Source: JAYFNU01 sp964622315
GTDB lineage: Bacteria; Bacillota; Clostridia; Oscillospirales; Ruminococcaceae
Direction of reading: 5' to 3'
NCBI GenBank assembly: GCA_964622315.1
Contig: CAZUOY010000003.1
Location: 1-64,000, forward strand
DNA: 64,000 nucleotides
Program-made: the position numbers and the translations under genes
Shown: piece by piece, positions 35,714 to 44,676 of the stretch
How the letters are laid out: each line of letters opens with the position of its first letter
Position numbering within the stretch: the stretch's first letter is position 1
Notes under the pieces: model-generated
The model's database searches: none
Told to the model about the DNA's origin: nothing
What the model saw: only the letters and a program-made list of their open reading frames with translations

Positions 35714-36269
35714 TTACGATACTTTCGTCGAGTTAATGAGTCTAATACCTTCATTTTTAATGTTAATTGCGGCGTTCAAGTCTCTGTCGATACAGTTTCC
35801 ACACTTAGGACAAAAGAAGACCTTTTCACCAATCGGAAAGAGGTCCACACGATATTGACATTTGCTACATATCTGCGAACTTGCAAAGTAGCGGTCCAAA
35901 GTTATAACATGCCTGCATTTTTTTCCTAAGAAGGTTATAGAAATCGAGCGGACGATTGTTTTCAATTGCTGCCGCAAGTAGCGGTCGGTTCTGCTTCATT
36001 CTTTCGAAATCCAAGTCCTCTACTACCACGATAGGATACAGCGTAGATATTCTTTCAGCATTCTCTTTATGCCAAGCGTTGCGTTGTTTGTCCATCCAAA
36101 ATCTATTTCGCGGATATATTCTTAGCGCCGAATCACGGCTCCATGTTGAGCTGGAGTTTGTGCGATTGCCTGAAAGATTTCTTCCGTCTGTACCATCCGA
36201 GGCAACATAGAGCTTACTCTGCGAGTAGTCAAGCCCAACAACAGTTGATTCATCTATGCTTTTCTTCAT
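35714..36269 (-). pseudogene. tnpB remnant (IS200/IS605-type), truncated and frameshifted
   Basis: Two overlapping frames carry TnpB pieces. The first (36269 to about 35918) has the RuvC-I motif VVGLDYSQSKLYVASDG and the RuvC-II motif VVVEDLDFERM. The second (about 35924 to 35714) has the zinc ribbon ICSKCQ...CPKCGN and RuvC-III DRDLNAAINIKNEG. They join at a run of seven A (plus 35918-35924) where removing one A restores the frame. The N-terminal half of TnpB is missing and no tnpA is present. A good promoter and an AGGAG site remain. Confidence 0.85.
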
Positions 36270-36344
36270 ATTTCAACATCTCCTTACACTAATATTCTGC
36301 TTAATGGTGTTCGCACATGATACAACTTACCTCTTGTTGCCTTT

Positions 36345-36374
36345 ATTATACCACGCACAAATACCGTCTGTCAA
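36345..36374 (-). promoter_or_regulatory. promoter of the tnpB remnant
   Basis: Minus strand TTGACA (36369-36374), an 18-bp spacer and TATAAT (36345-36350), a full consensus match, about 75 bp before the tnpB ATG. Confidence 0.65.
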
Positions 36375-36469
36375 TACTTTTGTATCACCTGCTAATACCA
36401 AATTACCATAAAGCTTGTATTTGCTTGATGGTTATGTTAAAATGTAGTAAACGTTATGGAGGTATTGCT

Positions 36470-36682
36470 ATGGCGATACACTGTACCCTTTCGACTGTAC
36501 TTGGAGCGAAACGAATTAAAATGGCGGAGCTTGTCCGATTGACCGGCGTTTCGAAAACAACGATACTCGGCATGTATCACGACCGAGTACAAAAAATCGA
36601 CTACAGCGTAGTCGATAGAATCTGCAAGGCGTTGGAATGCCCGCTTTCCGATATTTTGATTTACACACCCGACGAGGAATAG
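36470..36682 (+). CDS. small Cro/C1-type HTH regulator
   Basis: A 70-residue single-domain protein of the XRE (HTH_26-like) type. The helix-turn-helix is visible in MAELVRLTGVSKTTILGMYHDRVQKI, followed by YSVVDRICKALECPLSDILIY. GGAGG lies just before the ATG at 36470; longer readings run through the promoter region. It precedes mcrB but is separated from it by a terminator, so it may regulate the cargo or itself in trans. Confidence 0.85.
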   Translation: MAIHCTLSTVLGAKRIKMAELVRLTGVSKTTILGMYHDRVQKIDYSVVDRICKALECPLSDILIYTPDEE

Positions 36683-36718
36683 AAAGAGTCAAGGCACAGT
36701 TTTGCCTTGACTCTTTAC
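36683..36718 (+). terminator. terminator after the HTH gene
   Basis: AAAGAGTCAAGGCA pairs with TGCCTTGACTCTTT and is followed by ACTTTT. Confidence 0.85.
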
Positions 36719-36793
36719 TTTTATGACTGTCCTGCGAATAGCACAATCGGTACTGTATTATGATAGTGAAATAATTGTTGATGGAGTAGTACT

Positions 36794-38857
36794 ATGAATG
36801 AAACATATCTAAGAACAGCATTTAGAAATTGGATGAGCTCTCAGAAAAAAACAAGTGGTGAGCCATACAAAAAAACAACTATTGATGCGTATACTACAGC
36901 ATTAAAAAATAATGCTGCAAAGCTTAATCTTAAAGATGACATTCTAACAGACTTATTCAATTACTCAAAATGTTCGGAGTTCGAAAAAGTTCATAAGCAA
37001 ATACTTGCAGCACCAAATTTTGAGGAAATTGATATTTCTATAGGGCATAAAACATTCTCTAACAGCATGATACAGTACAGTCGTTTTCTGAAAGAATTAT
37101 CGGAGAATCCCAATTTAGAATATAAAACAGCTAACGAGTATACAAAACGCTCTAATGCGTCATTTCTTCAGTGGTTCAAACCTTTAATTATTGCACTAAA
37201 AGAACTTGGAGGAAGCGCAACGCCAGAGGAAGCTCGCAATCAAATCGCAAAAGATATGAATCTTTCACAAGAGATACTAAGCGAAACTCGCGGTGAAACA
37301 AAACAAAGGAAATTTGATAATGAAGTAGCGTGGGCTCGCAATTATCTCGTATATGAAAATATTATAGATAAATCTGTGAGAGGAGTTTGGACATTAACCG
37401 AGAAGGGGTTATCGGTTAATATGACCGATGAACTTGCGAGTTATATATTCTTGAAATCGCGTAGTAATCTGAAGAATAGTCAAGAAATACTTTCGCAAGG
37501 TCTGTATGAGGGCTTTAATAAAAAAAGATACTGGCTTTACTCACCCGGTGAAAATTCAAGATGGTGGGATGAATTCTATGAGAACGGCATTATTGGCATT
37601 GGGTGGGATGAGCTGGGCGATTTATCTGATTATGCAACAAAAGAAGCAATTAAAGAAAAGATGAAGGAAATATATGGTGAGGAGGCTTCTTATAAAAATT
37701 CTGGTTATGCCGCATGGCAGTTTGCAAATGAAATGCAACAAGATGATATTATCTATGTAAAGCAAGGTCTTCATAAGATTGTTGGTCGCGGAGTAATTAC
37801 TTCTGAATATTATTTTGATACAGATAGAGACGAGTATAAGAATATCCGAGAGGTTGAGTGGACAGATAAAGGTACATGGGATATTGAAAATCAACCCGTA
37901 ACAAAAACGCTGGCGAACATAACGCCATACACAGATTACTGTAGTAAGCTTGAAGAAATGTTTGAAAAAGTACTAAATGATGAACCAGAAACAGCAAGTC
38001 TTGAAGAATATACTTCTGCGGACTTTCTTTCGGATGTTTTTATGTCTGAGGAAAGATATAACATTTTGAAGGGACTATTACTTAAGAAAAAGAATATTAT
38101 TCTTCAAGGCGCACCGGGCGTTGGAAAAACCTATGCCGCAGAGAGATTGGCTTATTCTATAATGGGTGAAAAGGACAGAAGTCGCGTAAAGGTAATTCAA
38201 TTCCATCAAAGCTATAGTTATGAAGATTTCATTATGGGTTATCGTCCTGACGGAAATGGGTTTTCTCTTGAAAAGGGTCCCTTCTATTCTTTTTGCAAGG
38301 AAGCAGAACCGGACGACCGAGAATATTTCTTTATTATCGACGAAATTAATCGCGGAAACCTTAGCAAAATTTTTGGTGAGCTTTTGATGCTAATTGAGAA
38401 AGACAAGAGGGGTGAGTGTCATTCACTACGACTTCTTTATCAAAACGAGCAGTTTTTCGTCCCTGATAATGTTTACATTATTGGCATGATGAATACTGCG
38501 GATAGAAGTCTTGCAATGATTGATTACGCTCTTCGTCGACGCTTTGCGTTTTTTGAATTCGAACCCGCTTTTCTATCAGACGGATTTAAGAAGTATCAAT
38601 CATTGATTGAGAATGTAAAGTTTAATTCGCTTATAGATACCGTGGTTTCAATGAATAATTACATCGCTGAAGATGTTTCTCTTGGAAGTGGTTTTCGTAT
38701 AGGACACAGCTATTTCTGCACAAATGAAAAGATAGATAATGAATGGTTAACAGATGTCGTTGAATATGAGCTCATTCCATTAATTAAGGAGTACTGGTTT
38801 GACGAGCCGTCGAAGGTTGACAAATGGGCTCAAAGACTGCGTGGGGCTGTAAAATGA
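36794..38857 (+). CDS. mcrB: McrB-type AAA+ GTPase with Mrr_N-like and PUA/EVE-like modules
   Basis: The motor subunit of a type IV (modification-dependent) restriction system. The 687-residue protein has a helical N-terminus (1-120), a winged region like the Mrr N-terminal domain (about 125-205, LKELGGSATPEEARNQIAK), a PUA/EVE-like module (about 245-375, YWLYSPGENSRWWDEFYENG), which in this fold binds modified bases, and an AAA+ domain with Walker A GAPGVGKT (439-446), Walker B FIIDEINRGN (D516) and MNTADRS (566) plus IDYALRRRF, typical of McrB. Its stop overlaps the mcrC start. The recognised modification is not known. Confidence 0.9.
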   Translation: MNETYLRTAFRNWMSSQKKTSGEPYKKTTIDAYTTALKNNAAKLNLKDDILTDLFNYSKCSEFEKVHKQILAAPNFEEIDISIGHKTFSNSMIQYSRFLKELSENPNLEYKTANEYTKRSNASFLQWFKPLIIALKELGGSATPEEARNQIAKDMNLSQEILSETRGETKQRKFDNEVAWARNYLVYENIIDKSVRGVWTLTEKGLSVNMTDELASYIFLKSRSNLKNSQEILSQGLYEGFNKKRYWLYSPGENSRWWDEFYENGIIGIGWDELGDLSDYATKEAIKEKMKEIYGEEASYKNSGYAAWQFANEMQQDDIIYVKQGLHKIVGRGVITSEYYFDTDRDEYKNIREVEWTDKGTWDIENQPVTKTLANITPYTDYCSKLEEMFEKVLNDEPETASLEEYTSADFLSDVFMSEERYNILKGLLLKKKNIILQGAPGVGKTYAAERLAYSIMGEKDRSRVKVIQFHQSYSYEDFIMGYRPDGNGFSLEKGPFYSFCKEAEPDDREYFFIIDEINRGNLSKIFGELLMLIEKDKRGECHSLRLLYQNEQFFVPDNVYIIGMMNTADRSLAMIDYALRRRFAFFEFEPAFLSDGFKKYQSLIENVKFNSLIDTVVSMNNYIAEDVSLGSGFRIGHSYFCTNEKIDNEWLTDVVEYELIPLIKEYWFDEPSKVDKWAQRLRGAVK

Positions 38858-39900
38858 ACAGTAGTATTCTAATAAAGAATATTTACTACATGCTGTCATA
38901 TGCGTATCAGACATTGAATGAAGATGGCTACAGTAGTGTTGGGACAGAAGATTTTGATAATATTCACGATTTGTTTGCGGCGATTTTGATTAAAGGTATA
39001 TCCACGCAAATTAAGCGCGGGTTGAGTCGAGACTATATCTTAGAATATGATGCTTTGAGCTATCCAAAAGGTAAGGTAAATTTTTCAGAGTCAATAAAAC
39101 AGCAAACTATGACTGTACACCGATTATCATGTCAATTTGATGAGTTTTCAAAAGACATATTGTTGAACCGTATTCTCAAAACCTCAATGTTACTACTTTT
39201 AAGACACGGAGACGTAAAAACAAAAAACAGAAAAGCATTACGTAGTCTGCTTTTGTATTTCTCTGGAGTGAAAGAAGATAACCTTAGAAATATTAATTGG
39301 AGTTCGGTTAAATATAACAGGACCAATTCTGGTTATCGGCTGTTAATCAATATATGTTGGTTGCTCCATAAAGGCTTATTGCAAACAACTGATGATGGGG
39401 CGGTTGCTCTTTCGAAGTTCATAGTTGATGAAGAGATATTGCACCGGTTGTTTGAAAAGTTTGTACTTGAATATTACAAAAAAGAGCACTCTGAGTATTC
39501 GACAACAGCAGCATTTATTAACTGGGATTTGCCAGAAGAAAGTGAAAAACTCCTCTTGCCAATGATGAAATCGGATATAACTCTGTGCAGTGATATCAAA
39601 ACTTTGATTATTGATACTAAATTTTATCATAGTACGCTTCAACATAATCAACTTTATGGTAGCGATAGCATTAATTCAGCAAATCTATATCAAATCTACA
39701 CATATGTTAAAAATAGAGATAGTGACAAAAGCGGTAATGTTAGCGGTGTGCTGCTGTATGCAAAAACCGATGAAGCGTTAACTCCCAACAATGAGTACAT
39801 GATAGGTGGTAATCGATTTGGAGTTAAAACGCTTGATTTAAACTGTGAGTGGAACATGATAAAAAAACAACTTGATGAACTTGCTGAGAGATTCTTATAA
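38854..39900 (+). CDS. mcrC: McrC-type nuclease subunit
   Basis: The nuclease partner of McrB. I use the ATG at 38854, overlapping the mcrB stop (ATGA), giving 348 residues. An N-terminal region starts NIYYMLSYAYQTLNEDGY, as in the McrC/LlaJI-type family. The C-terminal PD-(D/E)XK core shows MMKSDITLCSDIKTLIIDTKF, with D241, D254 and K256 as the likely catalytic set (a D-x-K form). The gene is AT-rich like mcrB, which supports joint transfer. Confidence 0.9.
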   Translation: MNSSILIKNIYYMLSYAYQTLNEDGYSSVGTEDFDNIHDLFAAILIKGISTQIKRGLSRDYILEYDALSYPKGKVNFSESIKQQTMTVHRLSCQFDEFSKDILLNRILKTSMLLLLRHGDVKTKNRKALRSLLLYFSGVKEDNLRNINWSSVKYNRTNSGYRLLINICWLLHKGLLQTTDDGAVALSKFIVDEEILHRLFEKFVLEYYKKEHSEYSTTAAFINWDLPEESEKLLLPMMKSDITLCSDIKTLIIDTKFYHSTLQHNQLYGSDSINSANLYQIYTYVKNRDSDKSGNVSGVLLYAKTDEALTPNNEYMIGGNRFGVKTLDLNCEWNMIKKQLDELAERFL

Positions 39901-39941
39901 CAACAAGCTAAACTTTATACCCGTTTCTTAAGGAGGTCAAA

Positions 39942-40853
39942 ATGAAGCTCATTGCAATAATGCTACTACTATTTACACTGGCGGTCGCCGTTGAAATCGT
40001 TATATTCATTTTTGAAAGCATAGCCTACAAAAAGTCGGAGTACTACAAACAAACGCATTTTTCGTTCTTTTATGTCAGACGAGATAAAGGACGATACGGA
40101 GAATACTGTACATACACCTATTCCAAAGGGATAGATGGATACAAGCGATATATCTTCAACTGCTACTTACCAAAGAGTGGCGGTGAGACTACAGAGATTG
40201 ACGTTATTCTTTTACATGAATCAGGCATTTATGTTTTTGAATCAAAGAATTACAGCGGTTGGATTTTCGGAACTGAAACGCAGAAACAGTGGACTCAAAC
40301 CTTACCCGTAGGAAGAGGGCGTTCTCAGAAATCGCATTTTTACAATCCAATAATGCAAAACAAAACACATATTAAGCAGATGTTAAATTATTTAGGTAAA
40401 GACGAGACCTTGCCGGTGTACTCGTATATTGTATTTAGCGACCGATGCACCCTAAAAGATATCACGCTGACAAGCAATAGAAATTTTGTTATTAATAGAT
40501 ACAATCTTAAGTATTGCATTCAAAACAATATTGATTCAGTCGGGCAAAGGTTAACAACAACAGAAATAGACGAAATCTATGAAAGACTGTACCCATGCAC
40601 ACAAACAAGCGATGAACAGAAACAAGCACACATTGACAACATTAACAGTTCTTACTCCGACACGACGGAAAGAAAATATATGTCGCACCCCGCAGTTTCC
40701 GAAACTCGTGACGAACAAGATATTATCAACATATGTCCGCGATGTGGAGCTCAAATGGTAAAGCGAACCGCAAAAAGCGGAACTAATGTAGGAAAAGAAT
40801 TCTGGGGTTGCTCAAGATATCCGCATTGCAAGTGTATCGTGAGTATTAAATGA
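39942..40853 (+). CDS. NERD nuclease-related protein with topoisomerase-type zinc finger
   Basis: A 303-residue protein: an N-terminal transmembrane helix (3-24), a NERD domain (about 45-170) with the nuclease-like residues D87 and E100-S-K102 in TEIDVILLHESGIYVFESKN, a linker, and a C-terminal C4 zinc ribbon (CPRCGAQMVKR...GCSRYPHCKC) of the topoisomerase IA type. AGGAGG precedes the ATG. NERD-zinc-ribbon proteins are often seen in defence islands, and a nucleic-acid-cleaving role is inferred. It sits 41 bp after mcrC. Confidence 0.85.
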   Translation: MKLIAIMLLLFTLAVAVEIVIFIFESIAYKKSEYYKQTHFSFFYVRRDKGRYGEYCTYTYSKGIDGYKRYIFNCYLPKSGGETTEIDVILLHESGIYVFESKNYSGWIFGTETQKQWTQTLPVGRGRSQKSHFYNPIMQNKTHIKQMLNYLGKDETLPVYSYIVFSDRCTLKDITLTSNRNFVINRYNLKYCIQNNIDSVGQRLTTTEIDEIYERLYPCTQTSDEQKQAHIDNINSSYSDTTERKYMSHPAVSETRDEQDIINICPRCGAQMVKRTAKSGTNVGKEFWGCSRYPHCKCIVSIK

Positions 40854-40872
40854 AAGTAGATAGGAATGAGAG

Positions 40873-41892
40873 ATGCCCTTTACAATCGTCCGACAAGATA
40901 TAACTAAGATGGAGGTTGACACCATCGTAAACGCCGCGAACACACGGCTCGCTATGGGCGGCGGTGTTTGCGGCGCTATCTTTAAAACGGCGGGCGCGGC
41001 GGAGCTGCAAGCGGCGTGTGATAAGGTCGCGCCTATTGCTACCGGAGGCGCGGCGATAACGCCTGCCTTCTCGCTTCCGTGTAAGTATGTAATTCATGCG
41101 GCGGGGCCCGTTTACAATAGACACAGTTCTGAAGAAAGCGAAAAGTTACTTCGTTCAGCGTACACGGAGTCGCTGAAGCTCGCCGTCAAAAATAACTGCA
41201 AGAGCGTTGCCTTTCCCCTTATCTCAAGCGGGATATATGGCTACCCAAAGAAGGAAGCCTTAGCTGTTGCGACGGACGCTATTCAAAGCTTTCTAAAAGA
41301 AAATGAAATTGATGTGTATCTCGCGGTGTTTGACGGGGATTCGTTTGTCGTAAGCGAGCAACTTCTCGGTGAAATCGAGAGCTATATTGACGAGCACTAC
41401 ATAGAGGAGCTTCACTTCCGTCCGCGCTTTCTAATTCAAAGCGAATTCAGTGAGCTGTCCACGCGAGAAATCGAAGACTTGAATTTACCGGAGCCACATA
41501 CCGCAAGCATGTCTATGCCGCTTTACAGCTTGGACAAGGCAATCGGCAATCTCGACGAGCCGTTCGGCACGACGCTCTTAAGGCTTATAGACGCGAAGGG
41601 CAAAACTGATGTTGAGGTATATAAGCGGGCTAATATCGACAGAAAGCTGTTTTCAAAGATAAGGACAGGCAAAGGATATGTTCCGAGTAAGCGTACCGCG
41701 CTTGCTCTTGCAGTCGCGCTGGAGCTAAACATAGATGAAGCGACAGACCTACTGAAGCGAGCGGGCTTTACTCTTTCGCACAGTCAGAAATTCGATGTTA
41801 TTATCGAGTACTTCATTATGAACAAGAGGTATGATGTTTACGAGATAAACGAGGTGCTGTTCAAATACGACCAGCCGTTACTTGGAGGTTAA
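40873..41892 (+). CDS. macro-domain protein with C-terminal HTH-like domain
   Basis: A 339-residue protein. Residues 1-160 are a macro domain (ADP-ribose binding or hydrolysis) with QDITKMEVDTIVNAANTRL, GGGVCGAIF and the loop FPLISSGIYGYP. Residues about 215-335 form a second domain with DVEVYKRANIDRKLFSKIR and ALALAVALELNIDEATDLLKRAGF, which reads like a Cro/C1-type HTH fold. AGGAATGAG precedes the ATG. It may reverse or sense ADP-ribosylation; which target is unknown. Base composition is closer to the host than mcrBC. Confidence 0.85.
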   Translation: MPFTIVRQDITKMEVDTIVNAANTRLAMGGGVCGAIFKTAGAAELQAACDKVAPIATGGAAITPAFSLPCKYVIHAAGPVYNRHSSEESEKLLRSAYTESLKLAVKNNCKSVAFPLISSGIYGYPKKEALAVATDAIQSFLKENEIDVYLAVFDGDSFVVSEQLLGEIESYIDEHYIEELHFRPRFLIQSEFSELSTREIEDLNLPEPHTASMSMPLYSLDKAIGNLDEPFGTTLLRLIDAKGKTDVEVYKRANIDRKLFSKIRTGKGYVPSKRTALALAVALELNIDEATDLLKRAGFTLSHSQKFDVIIEYFIMNKRYDVYEINEVLFKYDQPLLGG

Positions 41893-41894
41893 CA

Positions 41895-42611
41895 ATGCAG
41901 AACAGGTACGCAGGTGATGTCGGGGACTTCGGAAAGCTTGGTTTGCTTCGGCAGATTTCAGCGACAGGGTTAAAAATAGGAATCAATTGGTATCTGGTAC
42001 CTGATGAAAGCGGCACAGATGACGGGAGGCATATCGGTTACCTTAATGACTCAAAGTTTAGCGGCTGCGATGACGCTCTCAAGAACAAGCTTCAGCAGGT
42101 TGTTACGAACGAACGCTGTGTTCGTGCTTTGGAAGAAATGCAGCTTATAAAAGATGCCGTTTATGAACATAACGTACTGGGTATTCCTTCTAAAGGTTTT
42201 TCTCGAAAAGAATGGCACGAACGAGCTCTACAGACTTTCGCCACAGTTGATATTGTTTTTCTCGACCCCGATAATGGTCTATTACCTAAAAGCGTATCAA
42301 TCAGCTCGGCAAAGAGTATTAAGTTTGTTACACGCTCTGAAATCATAGATTACTATCAGCAAGGGAAGAGTGTGATTTTCTATAATCATCGCTGTAGGGA
42401 ACAGGAAAAGGTTTATTAAAAACGCTTTGAATGGCTGAATAACGAGCAGACGCTTTGTAGCGCTACGATTACAGGAGTTAAATTTTCTCGGGGAACTATT
42501 CGAGATTATATCTTTGTTATGCAATCAAACCATGTTCAAACAATCAATAAGTGTATCGACCATATGCTGAAAGGCAACTGGAGCAGGCATTTTTCGAGAC
42601 TTTCCTTTTGA
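41895..42611 (+). pseudogene. unknown protein interrupted by one in-frame stop codon
   Basis: The start is secure (GGAGG before ATG 41895, MQNRYAGDVGDFGKLGLLRQ). After 174 codons a TAA at 42417-42419 interrupts, yet the same frame stays open with coding-like sequence (KRFEWLNNEQTLCSATITGV, ending FSRLSF) to a TGA at 42609-42611. The intact form would be about 238 residues. A VDIVFLDPDNGLLPK motif near 118 resembles Rossmann-type FLDPDxG loops. I do not know its function. A 174-residue product might still be made. Confidence 0.75.
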
Positions 42612-42693
42612 ACTATTGTCGCTTTGAAAGCGACCTTCCACGCTTCATTAGTTGTTATCATATAGTCACAAAACAGTGAAGGAGATAACAACA

Positions 42694-43341
42694 ATGAAAA
42701 AGGGATTAACGGAGCTTGTATTTATACTCGATAAAAGCGGCTCAATGAGCGGGCTTGAAAAGGACACGATTGGCGGTTACAACTCGTTTCTTGAAAAGCA
42801 AAAAGAAGAGAAAGGCGAATGCCTAATTTCAACAGTATTGTTTGATAATACCTATGAGCTGCTTCATGACAGAATAGACATAAGAGCAGTAAGCCCTATC
42901 ACCGAAAAAGAGTATTGCGTCGGCGGCTCGACCGCGCTTCTTGACGCTATGGGAAGAACGATAAACAAGATAGGCAACGCTCAGAAGCACACCGCCGAGG
43001 AGTACAGAGCAGAAAAAGTTTTGTTTGTAATTATCACGGACGGAGAAGAGAACTCAAGTCGTGAGTACAGCTCCGACAAGGTAAAGGCGATGATAGAGCG
43101 TCAAAAGGAAAAGTATGGATGGGAGTTCATCTTCCTCGGTGCGAATATTGACGCCGTTGAGACCGCCGCGCGTTTCGGCATTGCGAACAACCGCGCGCAG
43201 ACCTACCGTAGCGACAGCAAGGGAACGGAGTTAAATTTCAGAGAGTTAAGCAGTGTTGTCTCTGAGGTTCGCTTGGGTTCTGAAATTCCCGCAAAGTGGA
43301 GCCGCGCCATACAGGACGATATTGAGAATAGAGGAAGGTAA
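42694..43341 (+). CDS. von Willebrand factor A (VWA) domain protein
   Basis: A 215-residue single VWA domain. The metal-ion-dependent adhesion site is complete: D13-x-S15-x-S17 in FILDKSGSMSG, Thr in GGSTALLDAMG near 84 and Asp in VIITDGEENSS near 118. I use the ATG at 42694 with AAGGAG 10 bp upstream; 14 extra codons upstream have no such site. VWA proteins act as metal-dependent protein-binding modules, often with AAA+ ATPases. It lies close to the macro-HTH gene and the broken gene, and I infer a functional set. Confidence 0.88.
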   Translation: MKKGLTELVFILDKSGSMSGLEKDTIGGYNSFLEKQKEEKGECLISTVLFDNTYELLHDRIDIRAVSPITEKEYCVGGSTALLDAMGRTINKIGNAQKHTAEEYRAEKVLFVIITDGEENSSREYSSDKVKAMIERQKEKYGWEFIFLGANIDAVETAARFGIANNRAQTYRSDSKGTELNFRELSSVVSEVRLGSEIPAKWSRAIQDDIENRGR

Positions 43342-43349
43342 AATTACTC

Positions 43350-44618
43350 ATGGAAATAGCAATTAATAAGATGTATGCCGGTAACTATCTTGATGGAGAT
43401 AACATAGGCCACGAGATAATAAATCTCTACAAATCCGATAATGGTAAGAACTATATCTATCTTAATAAGGATGGTTTCCTGCCGAAGATACATAACAGCA
43501 AGATTGTTGCAGTTTTACTTGTTCGTCAAATAAAACTGGGTGTTTACGAAGTAATTGCGAAAGCCGAAAATCTTCAGCAAAGAGACTTTGCAGAGTATAG
43601 TAAAGAAACTGCACGAGAACTTCAAATTCAGTTTATTCGGGACAACAATATAAAGTACGATGGAGTTTGGCTGAATGAAATTTTTGAAAAAAACAAGTAT
43701 AAAGATAAGATAGATGAGCACTCTTTGTTTCTGACTTTTGAAGCGGAGCGAGTGATAAAAGTTAAGCATCCCGTATACATTACTGAGTATCAGGACAACG
43801 ACAAAGAAGCATTTATGTACAGTCTCGACATGCGCGGCGGGCATTTTGCAAATCAGAGTCTTCGCAGATATATTAATGAAAGCGAAACGCCCGAAGCCTA
43901 CGCAAAACTGTTGGATATTATGAGCAATAAAGCTCTATGGGAAGAAAGCAACACAACGAAGACTGTATCTGAATCAGGAAAGGCAGAAGATATTGAATCT
44001 GACTTTATATCAATATTAGGTAAAGAGCACGACGAAGTTGCCTATTCAAGCATGATAACGCACTTCCTTGAAGCAGACAGAAACAGAACTGTTGATTTCT
44101 GTGAACAGGTACTAAAGGTTGTTATAAACAATCGGTTTTCAGTTAAGGCAGAGTATTGCGGTGAAAAGAAAAGCTGTCCAGACGAAAGAAAGAGGATAGA
44201 TATCCTTATATTCGACGACTGTAATGTTATTGTTCTTGAAAACAAGATTAAAGCCGGCATACACGGCATTCGCCACGATGCCGACAGCGAAGAGCTGTTA
44301 AGCCAATTGAACGACTATGAGAAAATGGCAAAAAAACTCGCTGGAAACAAGAAAAAGATTTCGTTGTTCGTCTTATGTCCAAACTATAGCAAAATACAAT
44401 CGTCATCGTTAGTTGAAGGCTCCGGATATTCAGTTATTACCTATAGCAATTTGCTTGATTTCTTTAATCAAGATAGATATTCTGAAGACTGCGATGAATA
44501 CTATCGCGAATTCCTCAAGGCGTTAAAAAGACATACGCGCGAGGTGGACAATACAAATTTTGAGACAATGCAAGAAAGGTTTTTGAATACCATCACTTTG
44601 GTAAAAGCGAAGCTATAA
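43350..44618 (+). CDS. PD-(D/E)XK nuclease-fold protein (PDDEXK_4-like)
   Basis: A 422-residue protein. The first 200 residues are of unknown type. The second half has the nuclease pattern ERKRIDILIFDDCNVIVLENKI with D284, E297 and K299, an upstream ESDFISILG helix and a downstream QLNDYEKMAKKL helix. This layout matches the PD-(D/E)XK superfamily members that cluster with restriction genes. It starts 8 bp after the VWA gene. Likely a DNA nuclease or effector in defence; the target is not known. Confidence 0.8.
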   Translation: MEIAINKMYAGNYLDGDNIGHEIINLYKSDNGKNYIYLNKDGFLPKIHNSKIVAVLLVRQIKLGVYEVIAKAENLQQRDFAEYSKETARELQIQFIRDNNIKYDGVWLNEIFEKNKYKDKIDEHSLFLTFEAERVIKVKHPVYITEYQDNDKEAFMYSLDMRGGHFANQSLRRYINESETPEAYAKLLDIMSNKALWEESNTTKTVSESGKAEDIESDFISILGKEHDEVAYSSMITHFLEADRNRTVDFCEQVLKVVINNRFSVKAEYCGEKKSCPDERKRIDILIFDDCNVIVLENKIKAGIHGIRHDADSEELLSQLNDYEKMAKKLAGNKKKISLFVLCPNYSKIQSSSLVEGSGYSVITYSNLLDFFNQDRYSEDCDEYYREFLKALKRHTREVDNTNFETMQERFLNTITLVKAKL

Positions 44619-44676
44619 GCAAATTCAAATACAAAAGCTTAACATTTATTAATTAAAACTTAGTGGAGAGAATGTT

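Noticed and set aside
35918..35924. Programmed frameshift at the seven-A run in tnpB
   Set aside because: The gene also lacks its N-terminal half, so loss of function explains the break better than programmed shifting.
36317..36469. Longer N-terminus for the small HTH regulator
   Set aside because: The extra 51 codons run through promoter-like sequence, and the GGAGG site fits only the ATG at 36470.
41895..42611. Assigning the broken gene as a DNA methyltransferase from its FLDPDNG motif
   Set aside because: The SAM-binding and catalytic motifs expected around it are not visible.
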